A stretch of DNA of 64,000 nucleotides from Phycomyces nitens (Eukaryota; Mucoromycota; Mucoromycetes; Mucorales; Phycomycetaceae). The stretch's first letter is position 1. Each line of letters starts with the position of its first letter. Below, in pieces: positions 23,574 to 35,047 of this stretch. The stretch spans positions 2,108,001 through 2,172,000 of the forward strand of contig JAHRBC010000001.1 of NCBI GenBank assembly GCA_022702545.1. The letters run 5' to 3'. Position numbers and translations under genes: made by a program. The notes under the pieces were generated by a model that saw only the letters and a program-made list of their open reading frames with translations, ran no database searches and was not told where the DNA came from.

Positions 23574-23714
23574 ATTAGATGAAAAGAGTCTCAATTAGTA
23601 ATATGATTTTGTCTAAAATAAAAGACGTCTAATTCTTATTTCGAAAAGTGTCTCATTTTTAAAAAAAATCGTCCAAGATTCCAAGTTGTCTCAATCTCAA
23701 GTAGAAACACTGTA

Positions 23715-24473
23715 TTAAATGTCGTATTATTATTTCCGACTTACATATAAAACTACCCTAGTTTATACATCATATATTTGAAAAGAATATTCTTGTATCA
23801 TAAATGGAACAATTATTGTAATTTGAGGTTTTGGGAAAAGGGATACTTTTAAAAAGTTATTGTTCGAAGCTTCATGAAATTCGCAATACATTTAATCACA
23901 AAAATAAAGTTAGACGACGACTTTTTTTTTGTTACCATTACTACTACTATCATTATTGCTATTAAGGTGTACCTTGAGATCCTCTCCAACTATGATTGTG
24001 TCGAATACTTGATGACATTTGAGACCTTACACTATATGGCTATCTAAATATATTTTTAGTGGTTGTAAAAGTATGGAAAAAGGTATTATTTGAGAAAATG
24101 CTAGAAAATTCAGCATTTAAATGAATGTCCAAAGTATAGTATGACTCTATACATAAATAATATTCTTTGTAAAACTTGGGATATCAAAAGTATGCTTAGA
24201 TCTCTGCTCATACTTGATTTTTACCATAAACCCGCACAATTTATTTTTTGGATATTTAAATAAGTAGTATATTTTCCAATACCCTTTACATATGCCCAAC
24301 CTCTCCTAAAAATAACCACTACACCATCTCTTGGTGTCCAAGATTACCTCTGCCCTGAGAACAAGCAGTCACACGTTACTGCTAATAATTCAATCCCGCT
24401 TAAAAAAAGAAGAAAAAAAAAGTCAAATCGACGCAGATTGACCAAGCTATTTTCTTCCAATTAACTCATCACC
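23715..24473. other. Intergenic DNA upstream of PWP1
   Basis: AT-rich. A short (CTA/CAT)n run lies near 23937-23962. The pyrimidine-rich and A-rich 170 bp before 24474 are the likely PWP1 promoter and leader. No gene is seen. Confidence 0.45.
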
Positions 24474-26267
24474 ATGATCTCGGCAATTCAGTGGATCCGC
24501 AAGGGCGCTGCTCAACAGCACCCCGAAAAGTACAACCTTGACGAAAAGGAGTACGAGAGAATCAGCCACCTTGCTGCCGAACAGCTCGAGGACGCTCAAA
24601 AGGAGTTGGAGGAGGCTCAAGGCATGTCCGTCGATGCTGCCCCCAAGAAATCGTGAGTAGTCTTGGATTCATTGTCTTGACCGGGAAAATTGTTGTAGTG
24701 TGTACTAAGTGTCTATAAAGTGCTATTGGTAGTGGAAAGGACGATGACTTGTCAGAGTACAACTTGGATTCGTATGATGCTGAAATTGAGGCTGACAAGA
24801 ACAAGAGTATGTATAAAAACACGCTCGATGAATCGTAATTAATTGGTTTTAATTGATAGAGGTTGGTATCTTCTCCAACATCAAGGACCTTGCCTACCAT
24901 GCCAACGAGAGCGAGGATCCCTACATTACCCTTAAGAACAGTGTGGATGAGGCTGATGAACGTCAGGAACTTGAGGTTCTTCCTACCGATAACATGCTCT
25001 TGGCTGCCAAGACTGAAGATGATATCTCTCACTTGGAAATTTACGTCTTTGAAGAAAAAGAAGACAATCTCTACGTTCACCACGACATCATGTTGCCTTC
25101 TTTCCCTCTCTGTTTAGAATGGCTCGATTTCCACACTGGCCCCAAGGCTGGAAAGGAAACTACTGGAAACTATGTGGCCATTGGTACCTTTGAGCCCGAT
25201 ATCGAGATCTGGGATCTTGACACTGTTGATATCATGTTCCCCTCTGCCATTCTTGGCCACACCGACAAGTCCAAGAAGAGAATGAAGAAGGTGAACGACA
25301 AGTACCACGTCGATGCTATTATGGATCTTTCATGGAACAAGAACCACAGGTATGAAATGACCGAGCAAGGCACAAAAGAATTGCTGGATGCTTACCTTGT
25401 GAATTGAATTAGAAACTTTTTGCTGTCTTCTTCCGCTGATACCACTGTGAAGCTGTGGGATTTGACTACATCTACCTGCGTCCAGTCTTACAAGCACCAC
25501 AAAGACAAGGTCCAGTCTGTCTCATGGCATCCTGTTGAGCCTACTGTCTTTTTGACTGGTTCATATGACAAGACTGCATGTGTATTGGATGCACGATCTC
25601 CTGGACAACAATCCAAGTGGAAGCTCTCTAGCGATGTCGAGTCTCTCCGATGGGATCCTCACAACCCCACCAACTTTTACGTTGCAATGGAAGATGGCTT
25701 GATCCAATACTACGATGTCCGTAATGTAACCAATGGAGTTGGAAACAAGGCTCTCTTTACTCTTCAGGCCCATGATGGTGCTGTCAGTGCTATGGATGTG
25801 AACCCTATTGTTCCTGGATGTATTGCTACTGGTGGTACTGACAAGACCATCAAGGTCTGGAACACAACCGACAACAAGCCTAGCATGGTTACAAGCAGAA
25901 ACTTTGAATTGGTAAGTCCTAGTCCATTCTTGGTATAAATTGGTGGTGGTTGACTGACAGGTTTTGAATTGGATTGTAGGGCAAGATCTTTAGTGCACAG
26001 TTCTGTGTAGATTCACCATTCCAATTGGCCGTTGCTGGATCTAACGGCAAGCTCCACGTGTGGGATATGTCTACCAATGCTGGTGTACGAAATGCCTTTA
26101 GAGGAATTACTGGTGTGGTTGCAGGTACTGAGCCTGTTGAGGAAAAAGCACCAATTACACTTCCTGATGATGAGGAAGAAGAGAGTGACGATGAAGAAGA
26201 TATTCCTATGGGTGATGACGTGGATGATGATGAGGAGGACGACGAGATGGACGAGGATCACGTATAA
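24474..26267 (+). CDS. PWP1: Periodic tryptophan protein 1 homologue (WD40, ribosome biogenesis)
   Basis: Five exons: 24474-24652, 24721-24806, 24860-25349, 25413-25911, 25980-26267, giving 513 aa (human PWP1 501). PWP1 is a nucleolar WD40 protein needed for 25S/28S rRNA processing and 60S assembly. The start MISAIQWIRKGAAQQHPEKY matches the family opening. An acidic N-terminal region leads into WD repeats, with signatures such as IWDLDTVD, SADTTVKLWDLTT, GSYDKTACVLDAR, GGTDKTIKVWNT and SNGKLHVWDM. The tail is extremely acidic (residues about 480-513; DDEEEESDDEED), as in orthologues, and suits contact with basic histones or r-proteins. All introns are 50-70 nt. Confidence 0.95.
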
Positions 26268-26995
26268 GAGAAATCATATATATTTTTCATCATTTTTCAA
26301 GCATTTTTATAAACTTAGGCCTATTCTATTCGCACATATATAGAAATTGGGTTGTCAATATCACCTTCCATAAAAAGACAATTTTTCTATAATATCAGCA
26401 CAAGTATGATTGGTTGAATTTTACGAGTAAGCATTTCGGACGAGAATATTCGGATTTCTACAAGTCAATGAGGAGGGCCTTTTTGACTCATCACACCCGG
26501 ATAGAGATCTAAAGGACAAGGCGGGAACCAAAACTCATTAGGGTTTTGATATTATTAGGCGAGTGTCTGTCTGAAATGAAATCTGGCGTGTCTTTTTTTG
26601 TGATTATTAATATACGATCCATTGGCTATTCTGCTTATTTTCATTGGGAATTAAGGGTAAAGAATACAATTGATGGCAAATAGGCATGTGTATTTGAAAT
26701 ATAGTGTACCCCCTCTCTGTGAATACAGAGCTTTGTGCAATCGAATTACGTTTGATTCAGCCTAATCCATGACTTTTTTTTTTGTTTGTTATTCTCCTAG
26801 TCTTTGATCTGCAAATATACTCATTTACTCATTAGCACTTGTACGACATGTCCAGCTCCCATGTATTAAAATCATGTACACAAAAGATCGCCTTATTTTC
26901 AAAGAGTAATAATAATGCTTTTTTTTTAATATGTATATAATCTGTAAGTTTACATGACAGAAATGGGTTTATAAATACAAGGTGTAAAGTTAACA
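26268..26995. other. Intergenic region between convergent genes
   Basis: Holds the 3' ends of PWP1 (plus) and the Rcf2-like gene (minus). A/T homopolymers only; no additional gene is seen. Confidence 0.5.
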
Positions 26996-27779
26996 TTATG
27001 ATGACTTGTGCTCCAATTCTTCGTGCTTTACCGCCTTGGGCTGGTAGTAAGCAGGGTTGTTGGGAAGTTCAAGGACAGCACGGAGCTGAGCATCAGGCTG
27101 CTCCTTTCTGTTCTTCTTGTCGTCCTCCCCAACATAGACGGAAATACCAGCTGAAGCCATGAGAACGGCAATAGTGACTGCCTGGGCGTACATACGAGCC
27201 TGGACGACCTTTTGTTGGGTGGTCAAGTATCTGTTTGAGAAACTGATACCAAGAGCACCAACCATTGACACAGCCCATGAAACACCTACAAACCAAGTCA
27301 GAAAACACTCGCCCCAAAAAGCTTTCTGGACCTCCAAGAGAACTACATACCAATGACTGTCCAGCGGTTGTCGTTCAGATAGTGAAGAACACTGTCGGTT
27401 GCTGACAGAGGAGAGGCGTTGGGATTCTGGCGCTTATTCAGACTGTAGAGCATTTCTTCATCAGTGTAGCCGAGAACTCTGTTTTCGTATGCACTGCTTG
27501 CACGGTCCGAAGCAAAGAGATAACCAGCACCAGCACCTGGTAGACATTGACCCAGATCTTAATACCAACCTCTCCAACCATTCTGTTTGCTTTACCTGAG
27601 ACGGTCATGATAGACTGAATGGGTCTGCTGAGTGCTCTGAACTCAGGGGAGCGACGGAAGGTCAAGACTGTGGCTACAATACCCAAACCGAGACCCAGGG
27701 CAGCACCCTTGAGACCGTTCTGGAAAGCAATACTTTCGCGCTGCTCTTCTTGAGCTGGGGTGAGGATCTTTCCGACCAT
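26996..27779 (-). CDS. Respiratory supercomplex factor 2-like HIG1-domain protein
   Basis: Three exons, 27779-27596, 27536-27351, 27285-26996, giving 219 aa (yeast Rcf2 224). Rcf2 is a mitochondrial inner-membrane protein associated with cytochrome c oxidase and III-IV supercomplexes. Order: a short basic N terminus; a glycine-rich first membrane segment GLKGAALGLGLGIVATVLTF; a second hydrophobic segment ending in GGAGAGYLFASDRASS; a hydrophilic loop with YTDEEMLYSLNKRQNPN; then the HIG1-like pair WTVIGVSWAVSMVGALGISF and QAVTIAVLMASAGISVYV separated by the QKVVQARMYAQ loop, which resembles the HIG1 motif Q-x3-x-R-x-x-A-Q. A charged C-terminal tail follows. The start ATG at 27779 is the first in frame. 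Confidence 0.85.
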
Positions 27780-28541
27780 GATAAACAAGAAAAATACGGT
27801 GTAAAAGGTACGTGGTTGGTATAGAGTTTAAACTCATTCCCGAGATTCATTAAATATCCTTTTGAACGTCAAATTTCGTGACTTGCAAAAAAAAATAGGC
27901 AATGGCATGATCCTTGTTGCATTCAAGCCGTAGTTCCGACAGTCACGTGGCTTTCAAACACCATCACCATCACTGTTACGTGAGTTGTGGAATATGAATA
28001 ATTTAGTACTCTGCTGCATGTTTACAGGACACTTGCTTGGATGCGCACGTTACGACGCCTTGACGTCCTTATTACTAAGCCATTTATTTGTATCCAATTC
28101 ACAAGCACTGTCTTTTAGACCCATTGAGAGGTACTGGTCAACAAACTCCCTGTAATTAATTTATAGCCATTTGTAATGTGTTGGATCTATCTACAAACAA
28201 ACTATGCAACCTGCGCAATGAATGGATTCTGAATACACATCTTCTAATTGTTGTCTTGCTTCATGTCATTTAAAAGTCCGAATAATATGGGGCAAAAGAC
28301 CCGGAATAGACCAAGGTCGAGCAAACCTTTGGATATTAAATATCACCAATAGAAAGCCCAATGCTGTCTATATGATTCTGCAAAACAATCTATAAAGTAA
28401 CGGTGATACAATGTAGGCATGACAATGCAGCCTACGAATCATTACGACGGATTACGGTTTCTTCCATTCAACGTTCACCCGGATTTTATAATGATTATTG
28501 AATGTATTGTATTAATTGTATCTTAATCTTATCTTCATATC
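27780..28541. other. Intergenic DNA between the Rcf2-like and gamma-tubulin genes
   Basis: Includes the Rcf2-like promoter (with CACGTGG at about 27943) and the 3' region of gamma-tubulin. No gene is seen. Confidence 0.45.
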
Positions 28542-30534
28542 TTACTCTTCCATATCGTTTCTCTTTTGAGCCTTTTTTAAACCCTAGAATACAAGCAGAA
28601 ATAGTAAAAGCATGTTTGGTCTTCAAAAGCTTCTTGAAAATACATCTCTTTTACTTACATAATTCACATAGTCTGGTGTCTCACAGGCCTTGTATTCATC
28701 CACCAGGTCTCGCACAACTTCTCTAGAATCAGAAAACTCGTCTAAATCATCGGAAAAGATGGCATCTTTACGATATGACTCCAAGAATGCATTTCTCCTC
28801 ATCAACCGATCGAATTGATCGCATGTACGTTGCAATAGCTGCTCGAGTCAGTAATATATATATGTATATGTATATGTATATACAATCGATAAAATTATCT
28901 CCTTACAGAAGTGATACCAGTATGATTGGCCAGCATTAATCCGCTCACACGATGTGGGGTTTGGACATAAGGTGATTTTTTAGACAGTGCTACTTGAATA
29001 CTTGCTGGCCCCCATGGAATAAAGGGTGCAATTCTACTGTCTCTGATACGCAATAGAGATTTGTGGACCTAGGAAAAGCATTAAACACATCCTGTTCAAA
29101 CAACAATACATACATCGGTTGGGTCAGCCTCGCCTTGGATGATATTCAGCACTGAGATGTAGCAACTGGTTTTTGATGGTACAGTAGAAACCATTCGATT
29201 CTTGGGTTGTAATAGTCTTCTCATCACGTCCAAGACACTCGTCTTTCTTACTGATTGGGCCTACATTCACATGAGAATCTAGGCACCGAATCTCCCCCTT
29301 TAGTTACCTCTTCCACTTGTTCGCTCGAGAATGGTGTATAGGCAGTAGTTAAGAAATGACATCTTGGTGTAGGTATTAGAGAAGCAATCATTCCAACAAG
29401 ATTGTTGTTCATGTAGCCAGGATAACGCAGTGTTGTTGTACTGGCAGACATGACAGTAGATACCTTTAACTTGTTAGCCTTGATTCACTTTCATAATTAG
29501 CCTACCAATTGATTTGTCTGTTCGAATGTTGGGTTCTTGATGTGTAGACTATCGGTTGCAATACGAGCAAGAGCAGAATTATCCAATACAATCTAAAATA
29601 AACACATTTAGCCATGTATAGATACCAAATTATGTCTTACCACACTGTCTGCATTATGAACAAGTCGCTTCAAGGTCAACATGCTGTTATATGGTTGGAC
29701 GACCACGTCAGAAACCTCTTCGGCATTAGGGAACACAGAGTATGTCTGGATTAGCTTTTTAGGATATCTGTCATTAAGTCGTTCAAGTAAAAATGAACCA
29801 AGACCAGAGCCAGTACCACCTGCGATGGAATGCAAGAACATGAATCCCTTTACAGCTGTTAACATTTGATCCCTCTTTTATTGCCTTTTATCTTACCTCG
29901 AGAGAATCACTTCCATCAGCCTCTCTATCCACCATGTCGATAATGTCTTCACTGACAGTCTCTCCCTGAGCATAACCACTTGACCAGATATTGCCTGCTC
30001 CTCCACCATTCTTGGATACATAGATGTTTTCTGGATTGTAAAGATTGGCAAATGCGGATTCACGAATAGTATTAATCACCTTTAAAAAAAAGCATTTGTG
30101 AATCCATTGCCATAATCTCAACAATTTACTTACTCTTGGTTCGAGATCAAGTAGGATCGCACGTGGAATGTAATGTTCATCGTCTGCCTAGATTCCATTC
30201 GTCATAATTATATCACCAATCTACATTATGGTTTTACCTGGTAGAAAAACACATCCTTTCGATCTCCTCCTTCTGTAGCAAACTTTTCCAAGGTACCGTC
30301 GCTACTGATTCCATGTTCAGCACAGAGCTGGCGCCAGAATTCACTTCCAACTAAGGGAGATCATGTAATGTTCAAGTTATTTTGGTTATTGAAAGATATA
30401 TTTATTTACTTTTTTTTTGTTTTATATTCTAGATCTGCTAATCAAGATCCATTCTTCTTAATGTGCTCATTGACCCATCACTTACTCTGATTGCCGCACT
30501 GACCAGCCTGGAGTGTGATTATTTCGCGTGGCAT
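28542..30534 (-). CDS. Gamma-tubulin
   Basis: Eleven exons: 30534-30486, 30350-30238, 30187-30134, 30079-29897, 29847-29641, 29592-29506, 29463-29308, 29260-29114, 29068-28907, 28838-28659, 28583-28542, giving 459 aa. Gamma-tubulin nucleates microtubules at the spindle pole body within the gamma-tubulin complex. It opens with [20 protein letters not shown] (the GTP-binding N terminus), has the gamma-specific [20 protein letters not shown], and the tubulin G-box [19 protein letters not shown] (GGTGSG). [20 protein letters not shown] and [16 protein letters not shown] follow, and the C terminus reads [21 protein letters not shown]. The last 14 codons come from a separate small exon; without it, read-through gives a spurious end. 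It is intron-dense compared with its neighbours, as often seen for tubulins in early fungi. Confidence 0.97.
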
Positions 30535-30886
30535 GAAAGAATAAATATATAAAGGTAAAAGGATGTATACTTCTTCAAGGTGCGCGTTTACAACTGACGT
30601 AATACAATGAATGTAGAGAGTAAAAAGTCACATCGTCTTTATCTTTTTTTTTAAATAATAATAATAATAATAATAATAACAATATATAATATTTAGGATG
30701 GAATATAGTCTGCAGATCAAGAGGTGAATGGCTTGTACTAGAGTTGGATATTTCTATGTTCATTTATTTTACAAAACATGCCATGCCATGCTATGGCTTG
30801 TCTTTTTCTGTTTCTTTTGGCTCTAGCCCTTTAAACCCTAAATTGGCTGGGCGTTTTCAATATACAATTTAATACTACAAGACCAT
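30535..30886. other. Intergenic DNA with (AAT)n repeat
   Basis: Gamma-tubulin promoter and the 3' region of MTD1, with a (TAA)n microsatellite at about 30653-30681. Confidence 0.5.
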
Positions 30887-31987
30887 CTAGAGTGTCTTCT
30901 CGGTCAAGTTGTTCTGGTAATCATGAAGGCGGAGGAGGTTGCGTTCCAGCATTGCAACAGTGACCTTGCCTACCGAAGGCACAAAGATTGAAGCGCGGGT
31001 CTTGACATCATCCTCAAAGTTGGCAAACGAAGAAAAGTTGATTGCAATCACACCGTCCTTCAAATAAGCAGTAGGCAGCTTGTAGTTGGGGGTAGGAACA
31101 CCTGTGATGACAACGTCTGACTGGGATACTACATCCTTGACACTGAGGTCGACATCTTCAACCTGGTGGGCAGAGAGCTTGATGCCACTTCCACGAGTGA
31201 AGACCTGGATGCCATTGACATCGACCGAGAATACCTTGGCACCATCGTTGGCCAACAGGGCAGCCAGAGGGCGACCGACAATCTCACTTCGGTTAACAAC
31301 AGTAATGGTACGACCATAGAGACGGTTTCCGTATGGGAGGACAGAGTTGTAGACACCAATGTACTCGAGAATCTAGATTGATCTTAATACCCACATATAT
31401 ATATATATATTGCTTCCAATCCACAATTACCTTTACGATAGCAAGAGGGGTGCAGGGAATGATACACTTCATCGTCTCTTCATTGTCGACATAGCGAATG
31501 TTGTGGTAAACATTATAGACAAACTTGTGGCATAGACCCTCGACGTCCTTGAGGGTGCTGACACAGCTCTGGAGGTATAGATCCTACAAAATGTCAATTA
31601 CATTGCAAAACTAGAATGCTTAAAGGACATACCTGCTTTCCACCATATACAGGATAGTAAATCATGATGCCATTGATTGACTTGTCTTCGTTTGCCTCTG
31701 TAATCTTTGCTTCCAGGTCGTTCTTGTCGACCTTGCGCAACTCAAACTCTACACCAGTCTCGGCACAGGTCTTTGCTGTCCACTCGGCATACTTGCTTGC
31801 AGCAGGGTCTTCGTTTGCAAGGAAACCAACGAGTTTGGGACGAATGTTTCTTTCCTTGATATCTTGCTTGATTTGGTCTCTATGAGAGGGGGGTCATGGA
31901 GTTGGTATAGCTGTAGACATCACCAAATATTTACCTAAATGAGGCCGAGACACGCGAAGCCAAGATAGTTTTGCAAGAAGCAGGCAT
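30887..31987 (-). CDS. MTD1: NAD-dependent 5,10-methylenetetrahydrofolate dehydrogenase
   Basis: Four exons: 31987-31935, 31879-31633, 31583-31431, 31372-30887, giving 312 aa (yeast Mtd1 320). It is a cytosolic mono-functional dehydrogenase that oxidises methylene-THF with NAD. Conserved blocks: the start CKTILASRVSASFR, VGFLANEDPAASKYAEWT with the substrate-binding Tyr, NGIMIYYPVYGGKQDLYLQ, KDVEGLCHKFVYNVYHNIRY, CIIPCTPLAIVKILEY, NRSEIVGRPLAALLANDGA (NAD fold), SVDVNGIQVFTRG and DVVITGVPTPNYKLP. It matches the yeast Mtd1 type rather than the bifunctional dehydrogenase/cyclohydrolase: Tyr-Tyr-Pro-Val-Tyr-Gly replaces the usual QLPLP motif. Confidence 0.95.
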
Positions 31988-32225
31988 TATTGAATTGTAT
32001 AAAGAAGACAAATTAAAGCACAGAGAATATATATATTGTATTATATATAATTAAAAAAAAAAAAAAGAGATCATGACTGGTGGATGTGACTAAGACATGA
32101 CTTGTATGCGGGGAGATTTAGCAGTCAATTATATCACTCATAAATCAACACTCCGCCGTATCCATCTTGACAAGATCAAAATATATTGATAATAATAATA
32201 ATAATATTGTACATTTGTATATTCA
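31988..32225. other. Short spacer
   Basis: A-rich runs at 32052-32066 and an (AAT)n run at 32188-32206. No gene is seen. Confidence 0.4.
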
Positions 32226-33964
32226 TTAGATTGATACAGAAGACAGGATGCTCTCTAATGCTGTCTTATCAATCGGATGTGCTGCAGGACTCCTAGGAGG
32301 AGTTTTTGAATTGATGATCTGAAGAAGCTCAGTACGCTGGGCCAGACGTTTGGCTCGCCGTTCATAGCTGCCTTCAAACAAGGCATATTCAGCCTCTGCC
32401 TGAGGAATCGCCTTGGCTACTTTTACAGGCACATATGCGTCGTCAATAGCCGCTAAACGATAGAGTTAGCCAAAGTGTTTTGTGCAGACCAACATACCAA
32501 TAGTAAAGAACCCATCATTTGTGAATTTTCTTTCTCCTGTCTTGAGATTCTCTATTGACACAATATTAGCAAGGAAATATATATTTGGTCTGCGTACCTG
32601 ATTCAACCGAGACATAAACTTCCATGGAAGAGTTGTAGGAACGAGATACAATACCACGTATGGTCACCACATCACCCACACGAGTTGGGATAAGAAACGT
32701 TAAAGAGTCAATGCTATTAAGAAAAAAAAGAAAAAAAAGGGTAGCTTAAGATATGGATTACTTGGGCCTTTTTGGTTTACCTAGCGGTCAAGAGGTATGC
32801 TCGAGCAAGACGATTTGCACTTGCGATTGCACATATTTCCATCCATGCCATAATCTGACCGCCAAATGTGATACTCAATGTGTTGGCATGCTGGGGCATA
32901 ACTAACTCGACTACCTCTGTAAACGTTCTTTCCATTCTTCTCTCCTTTGGCTGGACCATTCTAGGGTCAGAAGAAAATCTACGGTTGACTCTCTTGATAG
33001 CACTAAGGGCACGAGAACGCAGATCATGATTCTCGATATCTTCGGAATTATCTTCATTATCATCATTGTCATGGTGATGGAGTTGGTTGAGGATTGGATG
33101 TGGGATGATTGGAGCATCGTCATCGGCATGTTCTTTGCGTCCCTGAGACCAAGCATGCATCAGTTCTCTAATGCCAGCATGACTCTGGAGCTTTCTCTCC
33201 AGACGAGCCTTTCGACGTGTCTCGGCCATCTCAAAACGCTTCTTTTCCATGTCTGACATTGGTATGATGGCAGGCACATGGGTTGGATGAAACTCTGCCA
33301 ACTTTCGACCGAGAAACGTGCGTGGAGAAGGTCTTGGAGAGAGGGCAACAAAAGTGAGATAGGCATGGGCAACAAAGAATCGGTCGCCAGTCAGAGGAGA
33401 TTCTGCCTCGACCTTTACACCGACTTCCATGGATGTGTTCCATGATTTATTGACCGATGCTTGGATAGTGATCTTTAAAAGACGTCAACAAGCTGTTTAA
33501 TCATTTTTGTTGTTGGACTTACAATATCGCCCACTTTTACAGGGTGCAAGAATGCAACGTCGTCTACAGAGCGAGTGACCTGTAGAGAGATTAATATGAG
33601 CTGATTTTTTTTTGGGGGGGGAATACTTGCAGATGGAGAGGCCGAGTGACGCTTTGCAGCTAAACCGGCGGCAATATCGATCCAACCTAGTATTGTGCCT
33701 GCATAAGCAAGGCCCTTTTGAAGAGTAAATAAAAACACTAGTCTTCTTAATAATATATACTTTTAGACTGGCATGGGCAGGAGAGATGATCTCTGTCATT
33801 GTGACTCTGCTCTCGTACATTGGCTTCTCATTGACTCTAATGTTGCCTGCCTCGATATAAGGATCAGGTAGAATGAAGCGTAGGAGGGTTTGGGACACAA
33901 AATACACTACTTTTGCCCATATACTAGCCATGTAGGCTTGGAAGGCTTTAATGTTTGGCGGCAT
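32226..33964 (-). CDS. Double-hotdog acyl-CoA thioesterase
   Basis: Seven exons: 33964-33761, 33714-33631, 33579-33523, 33472-32781, 32713-32598, 32551-32498, 32452-32226, giving 477 aa. It hydrolyses acyl-CoA to fatty acid and CoA. Hotdog 1 (residues about 55-155) has GLAYAGTILGWIDIAAGLAA with KRHS, the signature of the ACOT7/11/12 (BFIT) type, then SVDDVAFLHPVKVGDIITIQ. Hotdog 2 (about 260-400) has LVMPQHANTLSITFGGQIMA and WMEICAIASANRLAR, then LTFLIPTRVGDVVTIRG. Between them is an insert of Asp/Asn/His (HHHDNDDNEDNSED). The N-terminal 45 residues include a hydrophobic stretch (SIWAKVVYFVSQTLLRF), perhaps a membrane or mitochondrial targeting segment. Intron 2 (33580-33630) needs a GC donor (TCT|GCAAGT) to join RHSASPS to VTRSVDDV. 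No START domain is present. Confidence 0.87.
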
Positions 33965-34241
33965 TATTTATCTGTCCTTTATCAAACAAAATTGAAACTC
34001 TCTAATTTATAAAAAGTTGGTTTTTCTGAGATTGGATCCAAAAGAGAATGGTAAAAATAGATTATTATTATTTTTTAAGAAAGCTTGTTCTTGGTTTCCA
34101 TTCCGCGGAAAGAGGCTCCCACATGGCAATCGGGCTAGTTTGTCTGCGAGTTGCGAAACCCAAGCTGGTTTCCGCGGTTAGATCTACATATAATAAGCAA
34201 TTGAATTTCGTGTTGACTTATATTTCACCTTGTTCTTTCCA

Positions 34242-34979
34242 ATGTCTGATATCGCTCTCTTTGAACACGACCTCATTTCTGCACAAGTCCAGGCAGCCCT
34301 TCCTCCAAACCACACCGTCCGCGCTCTTCGGTCTGGAGATTATGAGCGTGGTTTCCTCCAGGTCCTCGAGGTCCTGACCGAGGTTGGCAACCATACCAAA
34401 GAAGAATGGCTTGGTTAGTTTGATAGAGAGAGAGAGAGAGAGAGAGACCTCTTTGATATCCTAACACGCTTGACAGACCGCTTTGATTACATCAAGAGAC
34501 ACAACCACGAATGTACGTAGTTTGCTCTAGTTGTCTTTTGACCCTAACAACCAAATAGACTTTACCATCGTGATCACCGACGATATCAAGGACCGTGTGG
34601 TTGCAGCCGGCACTGTATTTGTCGAGCGCAAGTTTGTGCACAAGAATGGTCTGGTTGGCCATATTGAAGATATTGCTGTCGATGCCAGCCAGCAGGGAAA
34701 GAAGCTTGGCCTCAGAATCATCCAGGCCCTTATGCACATTGGAGCCAAGCGCGGTTGCTACAAAGGTAAGCTTCATTTTTGGTTTTTTAAAAAAGAAAAA
34801 GACAGTCATTTATTGACTCTCTTTTGTAGTTATCCTCGATTGCTCTGCAAAGGTAAACCATACGTCTCTTTGGCAGACATCTAACAGATCTATAGAACAT
34901 CCCCTTTTACGAAAAGTGTGGATTTACTCAAAAGGAGTACGAGATGGCCTGGTACGTCCCCAAGAAGGCCAGCCTGTAA
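34242..34979 (+). CDS. GNA1: Glucosamine-6-phosphate N-acetyltransferase
   Basis: Five exons: 34242-34413, 34477-34512, 34559-34765, 34830-34852, 34896-34979, giving 173 aa. It acetylates glucosamine-6-phosphate with acetyl-CoA on the way to UDP-GlcNAc, the chitin precursor. It is a GNAT fold: VRALRSGDYERGFLQVLEVL at the start, VVAAGTVFVERKFVHKNGLV with the GHIEDIAVD strand, then the acetyl-CoA loop QQGKKLGLRIIQAL (Q/R-x-x-G-x-G/K), ILDCSAKNIPFYEKCGF and EYEMAWYV near the C terminus. Exon 4 is only 23 nt. It is head-to-head with the thioesterase (278 bp between ATGs), so a shared promoter is possible. Confidence 0.95.
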
Positions 34980-35047
34980 ATATTTGCATACACAACCTTT
35001 CGCATCAATTTTATTTAATAATAAAGTGTGTAATTAAATTAATAAAA

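Larger units (their letters stand above)
21889..23712 (-). mobile_element. Mariner-type TIR element with Fanzor and transposase relics (copy 2)
   Basis: A 1824-bp element flanked by TA on both sides (21887-21888 and 23713-23714), the target duplication of Tc1/mariner elements. The tips are CAGTATTTCTACTTGATATT (left) and, read inwards from the right, CAGTGTTTCTACTTGAGATT; they match copy 1 at 12562-14012. On the minus strand, reading from the right end, it carries the start of a transposase-like frame, then a Fanzor pseudogene, then about 240 bp of conserved non-coding DNA up to the left tip. Confidence 0.85.
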
